The translations under genes were made by a program, and so were the position numbers. The notes beneath the pieces were generated by a model. The model saw nothing but the letters and a program-made list of their open reading frames with translations, was not told where the DNA came from and ran no database searches. Of a DNA stretch of 64,000 nt, positions 12,116 to 23,146 are shown one piece after another (the first letter of the stretch is position 1; every line of letters begins with the position of its first letter). Source of the stretch: Morchella semilibera (taxonomy: Eukaryota > Ascomycota > Pezizomycetes > Pezizales > Morchellaceae); assembly GCA_009192285.1 (NCBI GenBank), contig CM018608.1, positions 1,196,201 through 1,260,200 on the forward strand, read 5' to 3'.

Positions 12116-12984
12116 GCCTTGCGTCTATTCGCATGACTGTGGAAATAAATGGGTTGCGAATATGCCCTAGAATTGCATAATCGTAGGCAGATGGCCTATT
12201 GTTTGTGTCTTAGTCAGCCAACGGGTTGTTAAAGCTACTGCTGGAGCGGACGATTTACTGTACTGAGCCTAAGAGGTGTGGCTCCCTTCCCTTCAGAAAC
12301 ATATTTGGATTGATGCTTAAAGTACATGTAGATATGTTGATTTTGGAGATGTCAGGTACTAGTAGATAGTACACAGATCCACGAGAAAGAGCCCCGGCAT
12401 TAAAATACGATATAATAGTGATAGTCAAAGGCTTAATGGGAAAGGGCCTATTTTAGCTCGCTATTTCGGGTATGCGTACCTCATATATATTGAAAACACA
12501 ACGGACCTGTGTTTGGATAGATGAGTCATGTCGAAATCTACATGTACTCAAGCACACGCATGTACACGTAGAGCGTAATACATCCCGTCTGATATGTAAC
12601 CACCATACACTGTAGCCATATACATAAATCATGTACTACATGTACCCTCTACCAACAGCGAGTGCTTTCCATGATCCAGGGCTACTAGCTGCAGCCTTGT
12701 TCTAACCTATATGTGAAGTGCCTCTCTATACCTTCTCTCAAGGGATAGTGAAGCAGATTGTTTTATATTACCTCAGAATGTATCAACCGTATAGTCTTCT
12801 AGCTCTCCCTCATGAATATGGGTAATCAAAAATATTTATTCACTCTCCACTGACTAGATCAAGGCGGGAGAGACCAGAGCATGGGCCTTACGATTACACT
12901 GCATGGAGAGCGTTTGCTCCAAATCAAACTTACAGCCTAACCAATACAGTACTCTTCCTCCAATGCCGGTTTAATTCGGTATTG

Positions 12985-13250
12985 TCACTAAATTCCGTAG
13001 ACGAACTCCTGGGGGTATATGTATGGTTAAACGGGGGGTATGACTACATGTAATACCACCCAAATTCAGTAATGAATTAAAACGAACAACAGATGGTACT
13101 CTTTGTAAGAATATGGAGAACGTTTTTTTTAATTGTCAGGACCCACCAAGAGCATTGTTTTGCTGATCTTGTTTTTCAAATCTATGAAGAGTTAGTCGTA
13201 CCCCCAGGATAACCATACCCCCAGGAGTGCGTCTAGTCATATGGTAGTGA
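12985..13250. mobile_element. MITE-like element with imperfect terminal inverted repeats
   Basis: The left end (12985 on) reads TCACTA...TAGACGaACTCCTGGGGGTAT. The right end, reverse complemented from 13250, reads TCACTA...TAGACGcACTCCTGGGGGTAT. The arms match over about 30-40 bp with small gaps. A further GGGGGTA(T/C)GACTA match lies just inside each arm. There is no coding capacity and the target duplication is unclear. A non-autonomous DNA transposon remnant is inferred. Confidence 0.5.
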
Positions 13251-14190
13251 TTTCACCCGTTTTTTTCATACTGTAGTGATCGAAGGTTATAATATACCCG
13301 CTAAGGAGTTTTACAATCACAACTAAAATATCCTCGAATTTCAAGGCTCATTCCACCGACTATGAATACTCTCGAACCCCCGCCTAGCACTTATTTTTAA
13401 GTTTGAAGTAAGTTTAGAAATATGGTTTTTAGAGAATCTTAAATCTTGATCTCCGCGGTGGAGGCCAGTTTTGGCCAGGCTTGGGTTCCTCTGGTCAGTT
13501 TATGGCCCCACTACTACGGCTATACACACGGAATAGCAGTAATGAAAGCCTGGAAATGCAAGAAATAACATATAAAGCCCAATGGGAAGAACTGGTCGGG
13601 TTAGGTGGAGGGGTACGTAGTAAAGGGCTGGTAGAGGTGCAGAGTGATATTTCATGACGAGAAAAGCATTTAGATCCAAGATAAAATGTGTTTTGGTACA
13701 TATTTTCTTGCACGCTTGCGGAATTGTCGTTCGGTGCATCACTCCAGTGCAGCCGGAATTAGAGCACATATACAAGCCATAGATACATGTAGTCTCTGAA
13801 ACCCGGTTCACCCAACTACATAATTTCCTCTCATGCTCAGTCCATTGGTCGTTCGAACCAAATCGTTCGGCTGAAGAGTTTCAGCGATGTTTTTTTTTTT
13901 TTGCATATTGCATTCTCTAGCAAACGTGAATGTTTTTTGTAGTTGACCGATGTTACCCTGTTTTATATTTACAGCTGAGAAAATACCTTTTACCCAATAT
14001 AAATAGCTAGGAGGAGGGAGATGTGAACACTATACTTTACATCAATATAGACACCAGAAGTGGAGAAGCGAAAAAGGAAACCGTAATAGAAATACAAATG
14101 AAAAAGGAAAGAAACCCGGTATTATTTTTTTTTTGGCCCCACAACCTATCAGATACGCCCCAGAAGCAGGCAAACTACTTCAACAGAACC

Positions 14191-15036
14191 TTACGGGGTT
14201 GCTACAACGCCGACCTTGGCAGCCTATATAAAAAAAAACCATTAGTTTATATTCTAATTTGAAGCAATTGACCTATCTACGTACCCTAATAGTTCGCCCA
14301 TTCAATGTGAAGCCGGTTTGCTGCACGTGGAATACCAAACCAGGCTCTTTGTCTGCCATCGGTACCTGGAACATGGCCTCATGCTTGTTGGGGTCGAACG
14401 CCTCACCGATGGGGTCGACCTTCTCCAATCCGTGCTTCTTCAGTGTGTTCAACAGGATACTCTCTGTCATCTTCAACCCATTGTAGAGATCCACAAGCTC
14501 CTTCTTATTCTCGGCGTCAGCTCGGCTCTCTTCAGGAACAGCAGAGAGGGCACGGTCGAGATTGTCAACACTGTCAACAAGGTCTTTGGCGAACTTTTGG
14601 ATAGCGTAGTCTTTGGCAGCCTTCTTGTCACGCTCAGTACGATCCTGGAGGTTGCGGAAGTCGGCGACGGTGCGTGTGAATTTATCCTGTTTTCGATTAA
14701 CTCAGTGCTGGTCCAATCGAGAATAGTGATCCTAGGCGAAATTACTTTGAAATCCTTTGCCTCCTCAGTCTTCTTTTCCAGCTCCTTCTTTAAGGCCTCC
14801 AATTCAGCCTTTAAATCTCCGTTTCCATTGCCATTTGAGGCAGCGGTAGCTTCAGGTTTTGGCTCCTCAGGCGTCTTCTCTGGTGCCGCCTCTGTAGACA
14901 TAAAACGGGCCCGGGATAGTTTAGGGGCGCATTGTCGGATAGATGGAATGAGGAGTGAAGATGAAGGCTTCGCCGCGGCGGCGAATGACCTAGATGAGAA
15001 CTGGCGGGATTGCTGAATGAGGGCACGGCGGAACAT
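14191..15036 (-). CDS. MGE1: Mitochondrial GrpE nucleotide-exchange factor
   Basis: Nucleotide exchange factor for matrix Hsp70 (Ssc1) in protein import and folding. Exons on the minus strand: 15036-14746, 14685/14686-14285 and 14223-14191, with introns of 59 and 61 nt and phase 0 at both. The product is 241 residues, normal for fungal Mge1. Residues 1-45 form a basic, Ser/Ala-rich presequence (MFRRALIQQSRQFSSRSF). A Glu/Lys coiled coil follows (LKAELEALKKELEKKTEEAK), then the GrpE core (ADFRNLQDRTERDKKAAKDY, FAKDLVDSVDNLDRAL) and the C-terminal beta domain (VPMADKEPGLVFHVQQTGF, TLNGRTIRAAKVGVV). The last exon adds only AAKVGVVATP. The gene is divergent from the BLOC1S2-like gene, with starts 250 bp apart. 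Confidence 0.96.
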
Positions 15037-15286
15037 TGTGATCCTAGACCTTTCTTCTGAAACTAGAGGTTATTTAAGGGCGGTGGTGTGGGATTTAGAG
15101 AGGTGTGGTGGTGGGCGGTGGGGGTTTAGATGGATACTCAAAATTTCTAGTGGTCTTGGGTCCGCAAAATTTTGGCACACAATGAGAGACTTGGCACATG
15201 GATAGAAGGATGTGGGGCTACCATGACAGGGGCTACGAGCCTCGGGCGTGCTCTGCTACTCACAAACAATAAACAATAATACCTCC
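15037..15286. promoter_or_regulatory. Divergent promoter, MGE1 and BLOC1S2-like gene
   Basis: The 250-bp gap between the two start codons must hold both promoters and both 5' UTRs. It is GTGG-rich near MGE1 and AT-rich (aaacaataaacaataat) immediately before the ATG at 15287. Confidence 0.6.
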
Positions 15287-15784
15287 ATGGCTTCTCAAAA
15301 GACCGAAAACAGTGTGAATGATGTGTTGGCCGTATGCTACTAATTTCTTTTTCAGTATACAGCTCCTGGCTGACTTTCAGTAGAGTCTAGAGAATGTGAT
15401 ACGCGCAGATACAGAAGCAACTATAGGAGATCTGGACCTCCTGAACCGTATCAACCTCCACGCGAAGGAGCGGTACCAGGCTATGGCGAATGCGGCTGAG
15501 GGGCTACAAACTGATAGCGAGTATTTGACCCAGAAATGTAACTAAACCTGCTCACGGGGAAGGAGGGGATCTGATGAGGCGCTTGTAGACACGGATATCG
15601 AAAAGTATAAGAGCCAGGTCGATGTACTTGATGAGAGAGTCGGCGATTTGGAAGCTGTTGTGAAAGAACTCGAGGAATGGACAGGAGAGCTTGGTATGTT
15701 CTGTTATTCTGAAACTGAGAGCTATTTTATTGATTATGGATCGGGAATACAGAAATTAAGGTTAGGAGGTTAGCAAAGCGTTAA
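15287..15784 (+). CDS. BLOC-1 subunit 2 (BLOS2)-like protein, small four-exon gene
   Basis: Small coiled-coil protein resembling animal BLOC1S2, a subunit of the endosomal/lysosomal BLOC-1 and BORC complexes. Exons: 15287-15331, 15384-15520, 15563-15693, 15753-15784. Phases are 0, 2 and 1, introns are 52, 42 and 59 nt, and the product is 114 residues. Exon 1 encodes MASQKTENSVNDVLA. Exon 2 continues SLENVIRADTEATIGDLDLL. Exon 3 holds the heptad-rich DEALVDTDIEKYKSQVDVLD and VGDLEAVVKELEEWTGEL. The gene ends EIKVRRLAKR. The first acceptor must be the TAG at 15381-15383, because the CAG before it would start the exon with a stop. The second intron, at 42 nt, is near the minimum. Assignment rests on overall coiled-coil pattern and length, so family membership is likely but not certain. 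Confidence 0.75.
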
Positions 15785-16558
15785 GTTAGGACAAGTTGTA
15801 ATCTTAACACATCGTTTCTTTTTCCCTTTCGTTTTTTATACGGTCCCAACTTGAGTATGTATACACTTGAGGCTAGACGTCCTTGAGGTTTAATGGAATA
15901 CATGTAATCAATCATATATGAGCGGACAGCCCTACATGTAACACATGTACCTACATGTGTATAGACTGCCAGTACCTGTCGTTCTTTTGGGACAGTAAGA
16001 TGTTCGGCAAGGTTACTGGCTGCGGGAACAATGTCTAATTCAAGTAATACGGTCAATAAACATAACATACATGTAGGTACGATACAGTCCATGTACATGG
16101 TACATTGGGCACACTGAAATTAGGTGGTCATGTCTTACTTCACAGCGTAGGATGCGAGAAATAGGCTGGGTTGAACACATGTATTGCGACAGTGTGCTTC
16201 CTGACTTCGCCATCAAACTTCAAACCGCATAAATGAAGTGTTTTGAAAAAGTGCAATTCCAGCCTTCAGTGACGTATTTTATCATTTTTCAGCTGTTTGT
16301 GTTCAGCGCTAGCAATCATGACAGTGAGGCTCTCCAAAAGAAAATTCAATGGTGGGATGACTCCCTCTTAACAACGACCACACCCCACCCCCCACCGAGC
16401 CCCTCCCCATCCAACGTCAGAGCATCCTCTCCAACTCCTGCATTAAACTCAACCACCCCCGACCATCTTAGTTGAAATACTGTGGTCAACGTTTCCTAAA
16501 AACTAGAAAGCGCAAAAGAAAAAATCTCCCGCATATCCGCCTTTCTCACCCGAAAATC
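15785..16558. other. Intergenic before eIF2-alpha
   Basis: No gene seen. TACATGTA occurs at 15899, 15933 and 16068, with close variants (acacatgtac, ctacatgtgt, ccatgtacatgg) between 15941 and 16100. The right third is the eIF2-alpha promoter and leader. Confidence 0.6.
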
Positions 16559-17662
16559 ATGTCGCTCACAAACTCCCGCTACTACCCTGAGAAGTATCCA
16601 GAAGTCGATAGCTATGTCATGGTCAACGTGAAGCAGGTAAGTTTTATTCTCACTGGGCAGCGTCTGTTGTGTAGCGCATAGGGCTCATGTGCCATAGATC
16701 GCCGAGATGGGTGCCTATGTCAAGCTCCTTGAGTACGACAACATCGACGGGATGATTCTTCTCAGCGAGCTTTCCCGAAGACGTATCAGGTCCATCCAGA
16801 AGCTTATTCGTGTCGGCCGGAACGAAGTTGTCGTTGTTTTGCGTGTTGACAAAGAGAAGGGTATGCGATCAAATTTTTCCTTTGATTTCAAACGCGGCAA
16901 AGGATAACTGACATGAAGTGTTATGCAGGTTACATCGATCTTTCCAAGCGTCGTGTCTCTGCTGAAGATGTCGTCAAGTGCGAGGAGCGGTTCAATAAAT
17001 CAAAGATGGTTCACTCCATCCTGAGACATGTCGCTGAAAAGACCAAGGAGCCCATCGAGCAGCTCTACGAGAGCATCGGCTGGCCATTGATGAAAAAATA
17101 CGGACATGCCGTTGATGCCTTTAAGTTTTCTATTACGTGAGAACTCTTTGTTGACATACATTCGAAATTACTCTAACACATCCGTAACAGTAACCCTGAC
17201 GTTTGGGAAGGCATTGAGTTCCCATCTGACGCTGTCCGCGATGAGCTTACCCTATACATCTCAAAGCGTCTTACACCTCAGCCCACCAAGGTCCGTGCCG
17301 ATGTTGAGGTTACATGCTTCGGGTATGAGGGAATCGACGCCGTCAAGGAAGCTCTCCGAAGAGCGGAGGCCAAGAACACACCCGAGACTCCAGTTAAGGT
17401 CAAATTGGTCTCACCCCCGCTATACGTCTTGACCTCGCAATGTTTGGACAAGAACACTGGAATCCAGGTCCTCGAGGAGGCCATCGTCGAAATAGAGAAG
17501 AGCATCAGCGCCGCCGGGGGAAGTTGTGTCGTGCGAATGGCACCAAAGGCAGTCACTGAGAATGATGACGCTGAGCTGCAGGCTTTGATGGATAAGAAGG
17601 AGAGGGAGAACCTGGAAGTCAGCGGTGATGAAGACGAGAGCGTCAGTGATGAAGATGTCTAG
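16559..17662 (+). CDS. SUI2: Translation initiation factor eIF2 subunit alpha
   Basis: Alpha subunit of eIF2, which delivers initiator tRNA to the 40S subunit and is the target of Gcn2-type kinases. Exons: 16559-16636, 16698-16860, 16929-17136, 17191-17662. Phases close and the product is 306 residues, as in other fungi. The N-terminal S1/OB fold spans about residues 15-90. It contains the regulatory serine in [13 protein letters not shown] (Ser52 counting Met, the conventional Ser51), so the kinase control site is intact. The helical domain ([19 protein letters not shown]) and the C-terminal alpha/beta domain ([33 protein letters not shown]) follow, with an acidic tail ([13 protein letters not shown]). 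ATG at 16559 directly precedes the conserved [11 protein letters not shown]. Confidence 0.98.
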
Positions 17663-19786
17663 AAAACTGGGTCTGTATGTATATACAGCACGAAAAGTTT
17701 TGTTTGTTTGTTTTCTGGATGGATTGTTTTTCCTTTTTTTTCTTTTCTTTTCGAGAAGGGAGTACATATTTCTTTTATCTTCTTCTTTCTTTTCCTGGCG
17801 ATGATGATGTTACAGCCATACTTTCACGAGCATTGAGGTTACTCCAAGGTTAGCTCTTGATACCAGGGGTGATTGGGGCAGGCCTTTAACATATGTATGC
17901 ACAAATTTATGGAACAGTAAGCCTAAACTGAAAAAATTCTGGGTGTGATTCCAAAGGAAAGGAATCCTCCCTGTGTATATATCTCGTAATCTCAGCCCAA
18001 TTACTCGTCATGGTAAATAAACCCCCTTCACTCTCTCACTAAAAACTAGCAGCTAAGTCCATTATCCAAGGATTTATATCCTCATAGTTTACATGAAATC
18101 TCAACCCTGCACAACGGTTGAATACTAAACAGAGTAATATTGGATGATTTCCCGTGGAAATTTAGATTCCACAATCTGAATCTGAACAGAGGGGGAGGGG
18201 GGGGATCGGTTCAGATTTCTAAACTTCAGAAACCTGGAAAGTAGTAATATGATTGGTTGTTCGTGAGCCTTGCCAGAAAGTCTAAGTTCTAAGTTTTCTA
18301 CGGGAAGTCATCCGTTAAGTCTTGTATATTAAATACAAGCTTTCTCACGTCATTTTATCGACTAAAGGGCGCCCATGGGTTAAGGTTTAAATGTGAGGAA
18401 TATGCAGGTTAGCCTTGCGTAACAGATGCACCCTATGATTTAATCTTACTACATGTAGATGTAATTGCTACTTTAACAGGCCTAAAGCGCCTCCCCAAAG
18501 GCGTGTGTAGTTGGATATAGCCACCTAATCAAATCTACGAAGGGTACGTACTCTTCAGCCCTACCTTCAAAGACCCAACATCTTACATGTATCGAGTAAT
18601 CTCTCTCCCCCAAGATCTCTTTAGTTAACATAAAAAAAGTATCTAAGTATTTTACATAGGTACATGTATATCTCATGACCATAAAACCTGAATATATCAA
18701 TATTGTGAGATTTATGATTCTAATTGAACAATATCCCGGAAGTTTTCATTCGCAACCTTGAACCGATTTTCATACCTCGAACCAATGATCATCTCTTCGG
18801 CCAATGATTACATCGCCTGCCAATGATTACATCCCAATCATTTTCTACAGGATGACCACTAACAAAAGACATGTACAACAACTCCCCTTCCGAAATTATA
18901 GTGGAGATATTGAATTCACAGGCTATCACTCGTTAAAGTATGTTGAACAAACGGGAAAGGACTTTTAATGTATAGAAGCGAATGATGTAGATACTCAAAT
19001 TCCGAACGAGGACACATTGGGAGACCTCTGATTAAGCAATGAAATGACTTAGAGTTAAGGTTTAGGCACCACTAATGCGTGTGGTTTGTTGTCCTCTTTG
19101 TTTATGATTTACCTTCCCCCAGACGAAAGGTCTTTGGTCAAACGACACGCATGTAGTACATCCAAACCTACGAGATCTACAGATCCTACCCCAAGCATTT
19201 ATAGCGCACTTTTGCACTCTTTATGGTCTAGTATAGTTTTTTTTCCTTCTGTAACTGCCCGGAATGCTTGCAGGATGTACCTTACCCTTATGGATGCAGT
19301 CATAATCATTGATAAAAGTTCAAAGCCACCAGATCTAGAACATACATGACTGCATGTGTTTGATCTGCAAGGGACGGTATAAATGCGTCAAAAACTCTTA
19401 TGTAGATACGCTCCTCTTAAGATAGTCATATCAGCAGCAACCAGTAAATTGCCGCTTACCTTTATTATTTGTTTTGAACGCTTACCCAAGTATGTAGTGC
19501 TCCAGCCCTTTAGATCGAACAAAAAAACATTTGTCCATGTACATTGTAACGTTTAACTCCTACATTCCATGGTATTGCAAGGCCACGGAATACAGTTCTT
19601 AACACCAACCATCCCGTGCCCTAATAGATCAGCCACCCCTCCCACCCCTAAGAAACGTATCATAAAGCGCTCAAAAGAATCTTTACCGAAATTCTCACGA
19701 GGTTCACCTAGGTCTTGAACGAAATACGACTTAACAATATTCATAGGCCGTTATCGGATAAGCCATACCCTAACCCTTAGTGCAGG
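17663..19786. other. Intergenic
   Basis: About 2.1 kb with no supportable gene. TACATGTA at 18449, 18584 and 18661. A short imperfect tandem (about 20-nt units around CCAATGATTACATC) lies at 18781-18840. The left 150 bp is the T-rich 3' region of eIF2-alpha. Confidence 0.6.
18781..18840. repeat. Short imperfect tandem repeat (CCAATGATTACATC units)
   Basis: Three neighbouring units beginning ACCAATGATCATC, GCCAATGATTACATC and GCCAATGATTACATC, followed by a partial CCAATCATT. No function is evident. Confidence 0.55.
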
Positions 19787-20851
19787 ATGTCTGAAGATCC
19801 CGAACATTACAGGAGTCTGCAGCTCTACAACGAAACAACTGGTAGTAGTAGCTCAGACCTTACTATGGCGTCCACCGACGACCCCTTCAACTGCCGTTTA
19901 ACATTTACGCGCCTCCTCTCACGGCTTAACGCCTCCGCCGGCGCGTCCAAACAATGCGCGCAATTCGCACTGCGAAACCGAGAGCTCGACGAGGACCTAT
20001 TCAGCGTCATTTTGGAGCAGCTCCAATCTGTATGTTGCCCCCACCAACTCCTCGCGAGTTATGAGGCAGGTGAGAACTAATCAGGAGTTAGGACGAATGC
20101 ACTATGAATACCCGCGTAAACATGCTTTACTTCATCGAGGTCCTTTGCGACATGAGCATGAAGACCGAGTACCGGGGCTATGTGAAAATGATTCAGAGGG
20201 ATCTCATGCAGATTGTGGACACGGTTGTCCCAAACGATCCAGAGGGCGCTGCCAACGTGGGAACTGTTAGGAAGGTTTGTTTAATTACGATAACTGCGCA
20301 AGGAGGTGGACTGACAGGGTCGGCAGATTCTTCAAAGTCTAGGGGATAAAGGAGTTGTTGAGGAAGGCATGATGCAGGAAGTTGGAAATATGTTGTCGGA
20401 AAGGGAAGTTGAACATAAGTATGTCTCTTACTTTCTTGTTATTTTAAAATGTTGGAATTTGCTAAGCAGTTGAGAAATGATAGGGCTGCGATCGCATCAC
20501 CGGCTGGAAGTATTTACGATGACGACGAGGAGGAACCCGGCGGTGAGGGCAGGGGTCCGGCCACGAAGAGAAAGTTCGATGATGCGATCATCCAACAGCG
20601 AATGGAAGAAGATAGAGAGCGTGTAGGTTTCCCTTTTGAGCGAAAGATTATGTATGAATTATTATTGATAATTGGCTGACATGATGCAGCATAAACGGCT
20701 GCGTGAAAACATCTGGGCAGTCGGGTACCCAGAGTGGGATGGCCACAATCCGGAATTCGAAAAAGCGTGGGATCAAACGAGCGATCTGGGCCCGGACGAC
20801 TATGAAATCATGCGCGAAGAGAATCAGACATTGGCCTCTTCGATCGCCTGA
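19787..20851 (+). CDS. CTK3: CTD kinase I gamma subunit (CID-domain protein Ctk3)
   Basis: Gamma subunit of the kinase that phosphorylates Ser2 of the RNA polymerase II C-terminal domain. Exons: 19787-20029, 20092-20274, 20327-20418, 20475-20622, 20690-20851. The CID-like N-terminal domain is clear (DPFNCRLTFTRLLSRLNASA, CAQFALRNRELDEDL, RVNMLYFIEVLCDMSMK, GYVKMIQRDLMQIVD), as is the C-terminal motif RMEEDRERHKRLRENIWAVG. Counting from 19787 the product is 275 residues. The in-frame ATG at 19865 (MASTDDPFN, 249 residues) fits the usual start of the family better. Intron 3 uses the strong donor GTATGT at 20419 and needs the acceptor TGAG at 20474 to keep frame. The apparent AAG/CAG acceptors just before it would create a stop. 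Intron 2 could also end at 20317 in frame. Confidence 0.9.
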
Positions 20852-21292
20852 ACAAACAAAGACCTACAACTTACCACTCATCGAGGGAATACGTCATGTC
20901 CTTGGGACGCCTTGAAGAGACATTTGATGATGGTGATGTCTAGTTTGTTATTTTGGTTTTTCTTTTTTCTTATGTTCCTAACTGCTATTCAATATACATG
21001 TGTAACTACATGTATAGAGGGACCTTTGGTTTGTGTGGCGTTCTAGGCTAGGGTAGTTTGTAATTCTACATCTCTTACTTCTTTCACATCTTCTAAATTC
21101 TGTAACTGCCTGTACAATAGAATCCAACTCAGTGGAGAGAATGAACACTGGGCATTAAGAAAACTTTGGGGGGAAATACTTTGTACAACGAGGCCCAAGG
21201 ATGGTATACCCGACTCTTGATCATGGAGTTTGCTGTTTCTAAAAATGCATATTTACACCCAAATCCTGTCAATACAGATCCCTCCCACCCTC
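20852..21292. other. Intergenic between convergent CTK3 and MNP1
   Basis: Only 3' flanks seen. TACATGTA at 21007. Both 3' UTRs and their polyadenylation signals must lie here. Confidence 0.6.
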
Positions 21293-21958
21293 TTACTCCA
21301 AAACCGCAACAGCACCAAGATCCTTCAAAGTCTTCGCTATCTTTTCTGCCTCCTCCTTCACAAGTCCCTCCTTCAGCATCTTTGGTACGGACTCGACGAA
21401 CTTCTTCGACTCGACCAGTGACAATCCGAGGAGAGACTTGACCTCCTTGATGATCTTGGGCTTAGCCGCGGCGTCGAAAGACTGGAGCTTTAGGTTGAAC
21501 ATAGTCTTCTCCTGAACAGGCTCCTCGGCAGCCTCCTCTGGCGCGGCGGCGGCAGGAGCAGCCGCACCAGCCGCTGGTGCGAAAGACTGAAGCGCAACGT
21601 CGGGGATATTGAGGCGGGTCTGTAGTGGTGGAGGTTGTGTCAATAACAGCAACAATTCGAAACAACCTTGGCGGGGTGGGTGGGAGGTGGGGCATATATA
21701 TAATGTGGGGGGATATCGAAAAGGGCCTCGCAGGTCTCAATTGACAGCGAAAGTGCACACCTTCAACAAGGAAACCAAGTCAGCGGTCTCCAGCAGTGTA
21801 AGACCGGAGATCTGGTCTACAATGCTAGCGATCTTAGGATCAGCAGAGGCAGTAGAGTTCCATCGCCGAGGCGCCGCAACGAATGGTACGAGTTTGAGAG
21901 ATGGGGAGGCGGCGGTGGAACGGGCGAGACGTGCACAGCACCTAGATGCGAGAGCCAT
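21293..21958 (-). CDS. MNP1: Mitochondrial large-subunit ribosomal protein bL12m
   Basis: L7/L12-type stalk protein of the mitochondrial ribosome, which recruits translation GTPases. Two exons on the minus strand, 21958-21761 and 21619-21293. The intron is 141 nt and the junction is phase 0 (VSLLK / TRLNIPDV). The product is 174 residues. The presequence is MALASRCCARLARSTAA. The dimerisation domain (KIASIVDQISGLTLLETADL) is followed by an Ala/Pro/Glu hinge. The globular C-terminal domain has the family signature (FNLKLQSFDAAAKPKIIKEV, KSLLGLSLVESKKFVESVPK) and ends AKTLKDLGAVAVLE. It is divergent from RPB9. Confidence 0.97.
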
Positions 21959-22323
21959 TGTTTATGATGATGTTTCCTTTTGCGCAGGAGACGGACCAGG
22001 GTATGTGTGGATAGTGGAATTGACGTGGGTCGGGAAGAGTTGAGATCGTATCGTGAAGACGCCGTTGAAACTTTTCGTGGTGAGGCTAATGACGGTGACT
22101 AAGCCACACTGTGAGTTGCTCTTCGCCAAGCCATATGGAGTGGATGGTGAGGCTTAAGCTTTTGAGTCTGCTGGTCATTGATCTCCCTCATCGATCGTCC
22201 ATCATTTTCTATCACTCCATCTCAAGTCGTGAACTCTTACTCGTGCACCCTCGTTTCTCAGCCAACCACTGCTTACACCACTCGCTTTGAAGCTTCACAA
22301 CCTATTTTCATTCTTTCACAACT
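21959..22323. promoter_or_regulatory. Divergent promoter, MNP1 and RPB9
   Basis: 365 bp separate the two ATGs and must contain both promoters. The RPB9 side carries CT-rich leader sequence (tctttcacaact) just before the ATG at 22324. Confidence 0.6.
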
Positions 22324-22840
22324 ATGTCTGAAACTGGAACTCCCGCTCCTGAGACTCGCAAAGCGCGTCACGAGAAGGTCGCCTTCCGTTTCTGTCGCGA
22401 ATGGTATATATACTTCCTTGCATACACGCCCAGGTGCTCCCTATTGACTCCTATATAGTAGCAACATGCTCTACCCGCACGAGGACCGCCTAAATAACAC
22501 ACTCCTTTACCGTTGCCGTACTTGCCAGGCGACTGAGGCCGCGTCCAACTACTGTGTCTTCCGTAATGTTCTTGGAGGATCAGCTGGTGAGACTGCTGGT
22601 GTCACAACTGATGTCGGAAGTGACCCGACATTGCCGAGAGCAAATAAGGCCTGTCCTTACTGTAATGAGACCGAGGCGGTATTCTTCCAGAGTCAGCAGA
22701 GGACAGAGGACACGAAGATGGTACGTTTTATGGTGGTGTATGCTGTGATGTCGTAGAGTAATATACTAATGATGACCTTATAGAGGCTATTCCATGTGTG
22801 CTGCACCTGTGGACAGATTCATGAGAATTACGGGAAATAG
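22324..22840 (+). CDS. RPB9: RNA polymerase II subunit Rpb9
   Basis: Small zinc subunit of RNA polymerase II, involved in start-site selection, fidelity and TFIIS response. Exons: 22324-22403, 22459-22720, 22784-22840. Phases are 2 and 0, and the product is 132 residues. The N-terminal zinc ribbon uses CREC ... CRTC (FRFCRECSNMLYPHEDR, LLYRCRTCQATEAAS). The C-terminal TFIIS-like ribbon uses CPYC ... CCTC (ACPYCNETEAVFFQSQQRT, FHVCCTCGQIHENYGK). Both CxxC pairs are intact. An N-terminal extension of about 20 residues (MSETGTPAPETRKARHEK) precedes the first ribbon. RPB9 and the uL14m gene converge with 306 bp between stops. Confidence 0.97.
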
Positions 22841-23146
22841 GCCCTTTTTCTCCTTTTCTTTTCTTTTACTATTATTATTGTTTTGTTTTATTTCGCTTGC
22901 AGGATGAGTACTTGCATATATTGTGGCCGGGTGAGGGAGCGGTCGAGCTGGACGTTGTTATTTCCTTTACTGGACTTGATTGGGGTTGATGGATTTATGA
23001 ATTTAATACAAGGGCGGCGTATGGGAAACTTGTGGTAAAATGGAAACAAACTTTATGATAGATCGCAATGCAAAATTATCGGTATTCATTTTTTTCTGAG
23101 ACCCGTGCTGTACAATGGGGGGGTCTAAGAATAGTAGAAAAGTAAT
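22841..23146. other. Intergenic between convergent RPB9 and uL14m genes
   Basis: 306 bp of T-rich 3' flank. Nothing else seen. Confidence 0.6.

Larger units (their letters stand above)
11749..14190. other. Intergenic, rich in TACATGTA and an inverted-repeat element
   Basis: About 2.4 kb with no supportable gene. AT-rich, with exact TACATGTA at 12102, 12108 (overlapping), 12323, 12539, 12637, 13045 and 13784, and an inverted-repeat element at 12985-13250. Open frames of 70-100 codons near 13500-13810 show no family signature. Confidence 0.6.

Noticed and set aside
15332-15355. Short 24-nt intron ending at TTTTTCAG in the BLOC1S2-like gene
   Set aside because: Too short for a fungal intron. 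The TAG at 15381-15383 gives a 52-nt intron that keeps frame.
20419-20469. CTK3 intron 3 ending at AAG (20466) or CAG (20469)
   Set aside because: Both create an immediate stop at phase 2. The acceptor at 20474 keeps the frame.
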